A DNA stretch of 7,888 nt, from NCBI GenBank assembly GCA_903912795.1, contig CAIWIS010000140.1:1-7888 (forward strand), in the 5' to 3' direction. Below, in pieces: positions 5,460-7,888 of the stretch (position 1 is its first letter; the number at the start of each line of letters is the position of its first letter). Position numbers and translations under genes: made by a program. Origin of the DNA: an uncultured Bacteroidales bacterium (GTDB lineage Bacteria > Bacteroidota > Bacteroidia > Bacteroidales > Paludibacteraceae). The notes below the pieces were generated by a model that was not told where the DNA came from, made no database searches, and worked only from the letters and a program-made list of their open reading frames with translations.

Positions 5460-6821
5460 ATGGCACAAAAACCATCCATTCCGAAAGGAACACGCGATTT
5501 TACACCAGCCGAAATGGCTAATCGCAATTACATATTTAATACTATAAAAGACGTTTTTCGTTTGTATGGATTCCAGCAAATTGAAACACCGGCTATGGAA
5601 AACCTGTCGACCTTGATGGGGAAATATGGTGAGGAAGGCGATAAGCTGTTGTTTAAAATCCTAAATTCAGGCGATTTTCTTAATGGTCTTTCCGATAACG
5701 AATTACTTGAAAGAAACAGCCCTAAACTCACTACTAAAATTTCGGAAAAAGGATTGCGATACGACCTTACTGTACCTTTTGCACGTTTTGTAGTTCAAAA
5801 TCGCGATAAAATTACATTTCCATTTAAGCGCTATCAAATACAACCCGTTTGGCGTGCCGACCGTCCACAGCGTGGGCGTTATCGTGAATTTTACCAGTGT
5901 GATGTAGATGTGGTAGGTAGCGATTCACTTTTGAATGAGCTGGAATTGATTCAGATTGTGGACGAAGTATATCGCCGATTAAAAATTAAGGTGGTTATTA
6001 AAATCAACAACCGTAAAATACTTTCGGGCATTGCAGAAATTATTGGCGAAGCCGAAAAAATTACTGACATAACTGTTGCCATTGATAAAATGGATAAAAT
6101 TGGCTTGGAAAAAGTGAATGAAGAAATTGCTTCAAAAGGAATTTCGCAACAAGCCATTGACAAATTACAGCCAATTTTGAAATTGAGCGGAACCAATTCT
6201 GAAAAACTTAATCAATTGAAAGCGGTGTTGTCGTACTCCGAAATTGGTATGAAGGGTATTGCTGAGCTCGAAACAATTTTTGGATTGTGCGAAGCGATGA
6301 AGGTTGATACTGCCATTGAACTTGATTTGACTTTGGCGCGAGGCTTGAATTATTACACTGGAGCTATTTTCGAAGTTAAAGCATTGGATGTGGAGATTGG
6401 AAGTATTACGGGCGGAGGTCGCTACGACAATTTGACGGGCGTTTTTGGCATGGAAGGTGTTTCGGGTGTAGGTATTTCGTTTGGCGCCGACCGCATTTAC
6501 GATGTACTCAATCAATTGGAATTATATCCTGAAAATTCAGTTGAGAACACACGCGTACTGTTTGTTAGTTTTGGCGAAAAAGAACTGATGTATTGTTTGC
6601 CTTGGCTCAACGCATTGCGCGCAAAAGGAATTAATACCGAAATTTACCCAGAATCGGCAAAGATGAAAAAACAGATGAGTTATGCTGACAATAAACACAT
6701 ACCTTACGTAGCAATTGTAGGCGAAACCGAAATGAACGAAGGAAAAGTAATGCTTAAAAACATGAAGAGTGGCGAGCAGCAACTCTGTACACTGAATGAA
6801 TTACTGGCAATTATTCAATAA
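5460..6821 (+). CDS. hisS: Histidyl-tRNA synthetase
   Basis: 453 residues, normal length. Class II synthetase charging tRNA-His with histidine and ATP in the cytoplasm. The N-terminal KGTRDFTPAEM (9-19) and motif 1 region FRLYGFQQIETPAMEN (33-48) are followed by LRYDLTVPFARF (99-110) and motif 2, RYQIQPVWRADRPQRGRYRE (124-143), continuing into FYQCDVDVVG. The histidine-specific block LDLTLARGLNYYTGAIFEV (288-306) and motif 3, SGVGISFGADRIYDVL (335-350), are intact, as is the GGGRYDNL loop (318-325). An anticodon-binding domain covers about 364-453. The ATG at 5460 fits the family start. Only 27 bases separate it from the rpsO terminator, and I see no clear promoter there, so hisS may depend on readthrough or on a promoter overlapping the terminator. 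Its end overlaps folK. Confidence 0.98.
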   Translation: MAQKPSIPKGTRDFTPAEMANRNYIFNTIKDVFRLYGFQQIETPAMENLSTLMGKYGEEGDKLLFKILNSGDFLNGLSDNELLERNSPKLTTKISEKGLRYDLTVPFARFVVQNRDKITFPFKRYQIQPVWRADRPQRGRYREFYQCDVDVVGSDSLLNELELIQIVDEVYRRLKIKVVIKINNRKILSGIAEIIGEAEKITDITVAIDKMDKIGLEKVNEEIASKGISQQAIDKLQPILKLSGTNSEKLNQLKAVLSYSEIGMKGIAELETIFGLCEAMKVDTAIELDLTLARGLNYYTGAIFEVKALDVEIGSITGGGRYDNLTGVFGMEGVSGVGISFGADRIYDVLNQLELYPENSVENTRVLFVSFGEKELMYCLPWLNALRAKGINTEIYPESAKMKKQMSYADNKHIPYVAIVGETEMNEGKVMLKNMKSGEQQLCTLNELLAIIQ

Positions 6822-7236
6822 AAATATCCAAATCAGGCGCAATTTCGCGCAAAGGAATCATTACAAAATCCCGCTCCAACATCTTTGGATGCGGGATTTT
6901 TAATTCGGGTAAATCAACTAATTCCTTATCGTACAACAAAATATCGATATCAATTATGCGGTCAACGTATCCTTCGGTAGATTTTTGAGTGCGACCAAGT
7001 TTAGCTTCAACTTCCTGAATTTTTATTAATAATTGAATTGGAGAAAGTTCGGTAACTAATAGGATTACAGCATTTAAAAATTTATTCGACGAAACAAAGC
7101 CCATTGGTTCCGAAGAATAAAAACACGAAACTCTGCGTACAATTCCAACTTCACTACCTACTGTAGCAATCGCATTCATCAAATTTTGTTCTTTATTGCC
7201 CAGGTTACTTCCAAGCGACAGGTAAACTTTTGCCAT
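6811..7236 (-). CDS. folK: 2-amino-4-hydroxy-6-hydroxymethyldihydropteridine pyrophosphokinase (HPPK)
   Basis: 141 residues. Transfers pyrophosphate from ATP to 6-hydroxymethyl-7,8-dihydropterin, the step before dihydropteroate synthase in folate synthesis. Landmarks: VYLSLGSNLGNKEQNL at 4-19, SSEPMGFVSSNKFLNAV at 41-57 (pterin-site region), and RIIDIDILLYD at 93-103, in which D96 and D98 are the two conserved Mg-binding aspartates. IPHPKMLERDFVMIPLREIAPD (114-135) completes the family signature. Where many homologues read PRT before the Asp pair, this one reads DRI. It is a little shorter than E. coli HPPK (about 160 residues), ending soon after the conserved core. The ATG at 7236 gives the standard N-terminus. 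Its last codons overlap the end of hisS on the other strand. The other folate genes are not in the window. Confidence 0.96.
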   Translation of the reverse strand: MAKVYLSLGSNLGNKEQNLMNAIATVGSEVGIVRRVSCFYSSEPMGFVSSNKFLNAVILLVTELSPIQLLIKIQEVEAKLGRTQKSTEGYVDRIIDIDILLYDKELVDLPELKIPHPKMLERDFVMIPLREIAPDLDIFIE

Positions 7237-7253
7237 AACTATTTATGTTTATA

Positions 7254-7261
7254 CAAAGATA
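7254..7261 (-). promoter_or_regulatory. Candidate -7 promoter element for folK
   Basis: On the minus strand this reads TATCTTTG, identical to the -7 box of the rpsO promoter. It lies 18 bases ahead of the folK ATG, giving a very short leader of about a dozen bases. The -33 position (about 7281-7284) does not carry TTTG and instead overlaps the CTGACA repeat. Confidence 0.45.
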
Positions 7262-7383
7262 TATTTTTTAGTAATATATCTGACATATTCTGCCCTTTTG
7301 TCAGTAAAAAATGTTTAATAACATTCAATTCAGACTCAATTTTGTCAAATAATTAGTAATAAATGAAGTTTTATTGCTTGGCA

Positions 7384-7392
7384 TATACTTTG
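7384..7392 (+). promoter_or_regulatory. Possible dnaK -7 element, imperfect
   Basis: TATACTTTG resembles the TAnnTTTG box but has one base too many or too few between TA and TTTG. It lies about 60 bases before the dnaK ATG. No TTTG is found at the -33 distance. An alternative or stress sigma factor could read a different sequence here, so this is only a pointer. Confidence 0.25.
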
Positions 7393-7453
7393 TAAAAACC
7401 AAAACCGTATAACAATTAAGTAGAAATTCATAATCATATTAAATAAACTCAAA

Positions 7454-7888
7454 ATGGGAAAAATTATTGGAATTGACTTAGGAACCACCAACTCGTGTGT
7501 TTCTGTAATGGAAGGTAACGAACCTATCGTTATCGCAAATAGCGAAGGAAAACGCACTACTCCTTCGGTAGTAGGATTTATTGATGGTGGCGAACGCAAA
7601 GTGGGTGATCCTGCTAAACGTCAAGCCATTACCAATCCAACAAAAACTGTATCTTCAATCAAACGTTTTATGGGCGAAACCTACGATCGTTTGACCAAAG
7701 AAATTGGACGTGTACCATACAAAGTAGTACGTGGCGACAACAATACCGCACGTGTTGATATTGACGGACGTATGTATTCTCCTCAAGAAATTTCGGCTAT
7801 CATTCTTCAAAAAATGAAAAAAACGGCTGAGGAATATCTTGGAACAGAAGTGACTGATGCTGTAATTACAGTGCCTGCTTACTTTAAC
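7454..7888 (+). CDS. dnaK: Chaperone DnaK (Hsp70), N-terminal 145 codons
   Basis: The frame opens at ATG 7454 and runs in frame off the window end. Hsp70 signature GIDLGTTNSCVSVMEG (6-21) forms the phosphate-binding loop of the ATPase domain; Lys70 in SSIKRFMG is the position of the catalytic lysine, and TDAVITVPAYFN at the end contains Pro141, the equivalent of the allosteric proline switch. The visible part covers roughly the first third of the nucleotide-binding domain; the peptide-binding domain is outside. DnaK with DnaJ and GrpE refolds and protects proteins in the cytoplasm. It is divergent from folK and has a 217-base upstream region with repeated elements, so it is likely heat-regulated, though no CIRCE operator is present. 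The ATG choice is fixed by the conserved start of the family. Confidence 0.98.
   Translation, partial: MGKIIGIDLGTTNSCVSVMEGNEPIVIANSEGKRTTPSVVGFIDGGERKVGDPAKRQAITNPTKTVSSIKRFMGETYDRLTKEIGRVPYKVVRGDNNTARVDIDGRMYSPQEISAIILQKMKKTAEEYLGTEVTDAVITVPAYFN

Larger units (their letters stand above)
7237..7453. promoter_or_regulatory. folK-dnaK divergent control region with TTTTGTCA/TGACA repeats
   Basis: This 217-base gap contains CTGACA (7280-7285) and TGTCAG (7299-7304), a perfect 6-bp inverted repeat 13 bases apart. A partial middle copy, CTGCCC, lies at 7290-7295. TTTTGTCA occurs at 7296-7303 and again at 7340-7347, starts 44 bases apart. Such an arrangement suggests binding sites for a regulator of dnaK, folK or both. 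The leftmost half-site falls where the -33 box of folK would be. No HrcA-type CIRCE element (TTAGCACTC-N9-GAGTGCTAA) is present. Confidence 0.45.

Noticed and set aside
5339..5521. 60-codon plus-strand frame bridging rpsO and hisS
   Set aside because: It spans the rpsO end, the terminator stem and the hisS start in a different frame; no coding signs.
5528..6782. Several minus-strand frames inside hisS
   Set aside because: All lie antisense to an intact, motif-complete histidyl-tRNA synthetase and have no recognisable domains.
7345..7599. 84-codon minus-strand frame across the dnaK start
   Set aside because: It is antisense to the highly conserved Hsp70 N-terminus and runs into its promoter region.

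Overview
This is a low-GC chromosomal window from a member of the Bacteroidota, probably of the Bacteroidales/Cytophaga-like type. The assignment rests on four things: a textbook Bacteroidota promoter (TTTG, 19 bases, TAnnTTTG) upstream of rpsO; start sites without recognisable Shine-Dalgarno sequences; OmpA-type beta-barrel proteins of the style common in that phylum; and a Bacteroidota-style Wza/Wzc pair. The exact genus cannot be read from the sequence.

Left part (1-4684, all minus strand). A three-gene run, read right to left, encodes an outer-membrane polysaccharide-export lipoprotein (Wza-like, 3872-4684), an inner-membrane Wzc-like chain-length regulator fused to a BY-kinase (1440-3833), and a small outer-membrane beta-barrel protein (757-1398). 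Gaps of 38 and 41 bases suggest one operon. Wza and Wzc families together form a trans-envelope channel for extracellular or capsular polysaccharide, gated by cycles of autophosphorylation on the C-terminal tyrosine cluster. That cluster is here a perfect nine-fold Tyr-Gly repeat. No glycosyltransferase, flippase or polymerase lies in view, so the sugar-assembly genes must be elsewhere. After a 322-base AT-rich gap comes the 5' part of a second, related OmpA-type beta-barrel protein (1-434), cut by the window edge.

Middle (4685-5459). A 419-base divergent intergenic region carries the rpsO promoter, a probable export-operon promoter and palindromes in the export-operon leader. It is followed by rpsO (ribosomal protein S15) and a very strong intrinsic terminator.

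Right part (5460-7888). hisS (histidyl-tRNA synthetase, plus) converges on folK (HPPK of folate synthesis, minus), and the two coding ends overlap by 11 bases. folK is divergent from dnaK (Hsp70), whose first 145 codons are in the window. The folK-dnaK gap holds repeated TTTTGTCA/TGACA words that look operator-like.

I see no RNA genes, CRISPR arrays, insertion sequences or prophage signs. Most of the window is conserved housekeeping plus an exopolysaccharide-export module. The most interesting points are the Tyr-Gly repeat tail, the regulatory-looking repeats, and a homopolymer tract abutting an outer-membrane-protein promoter. I found no convincing undescribed system.
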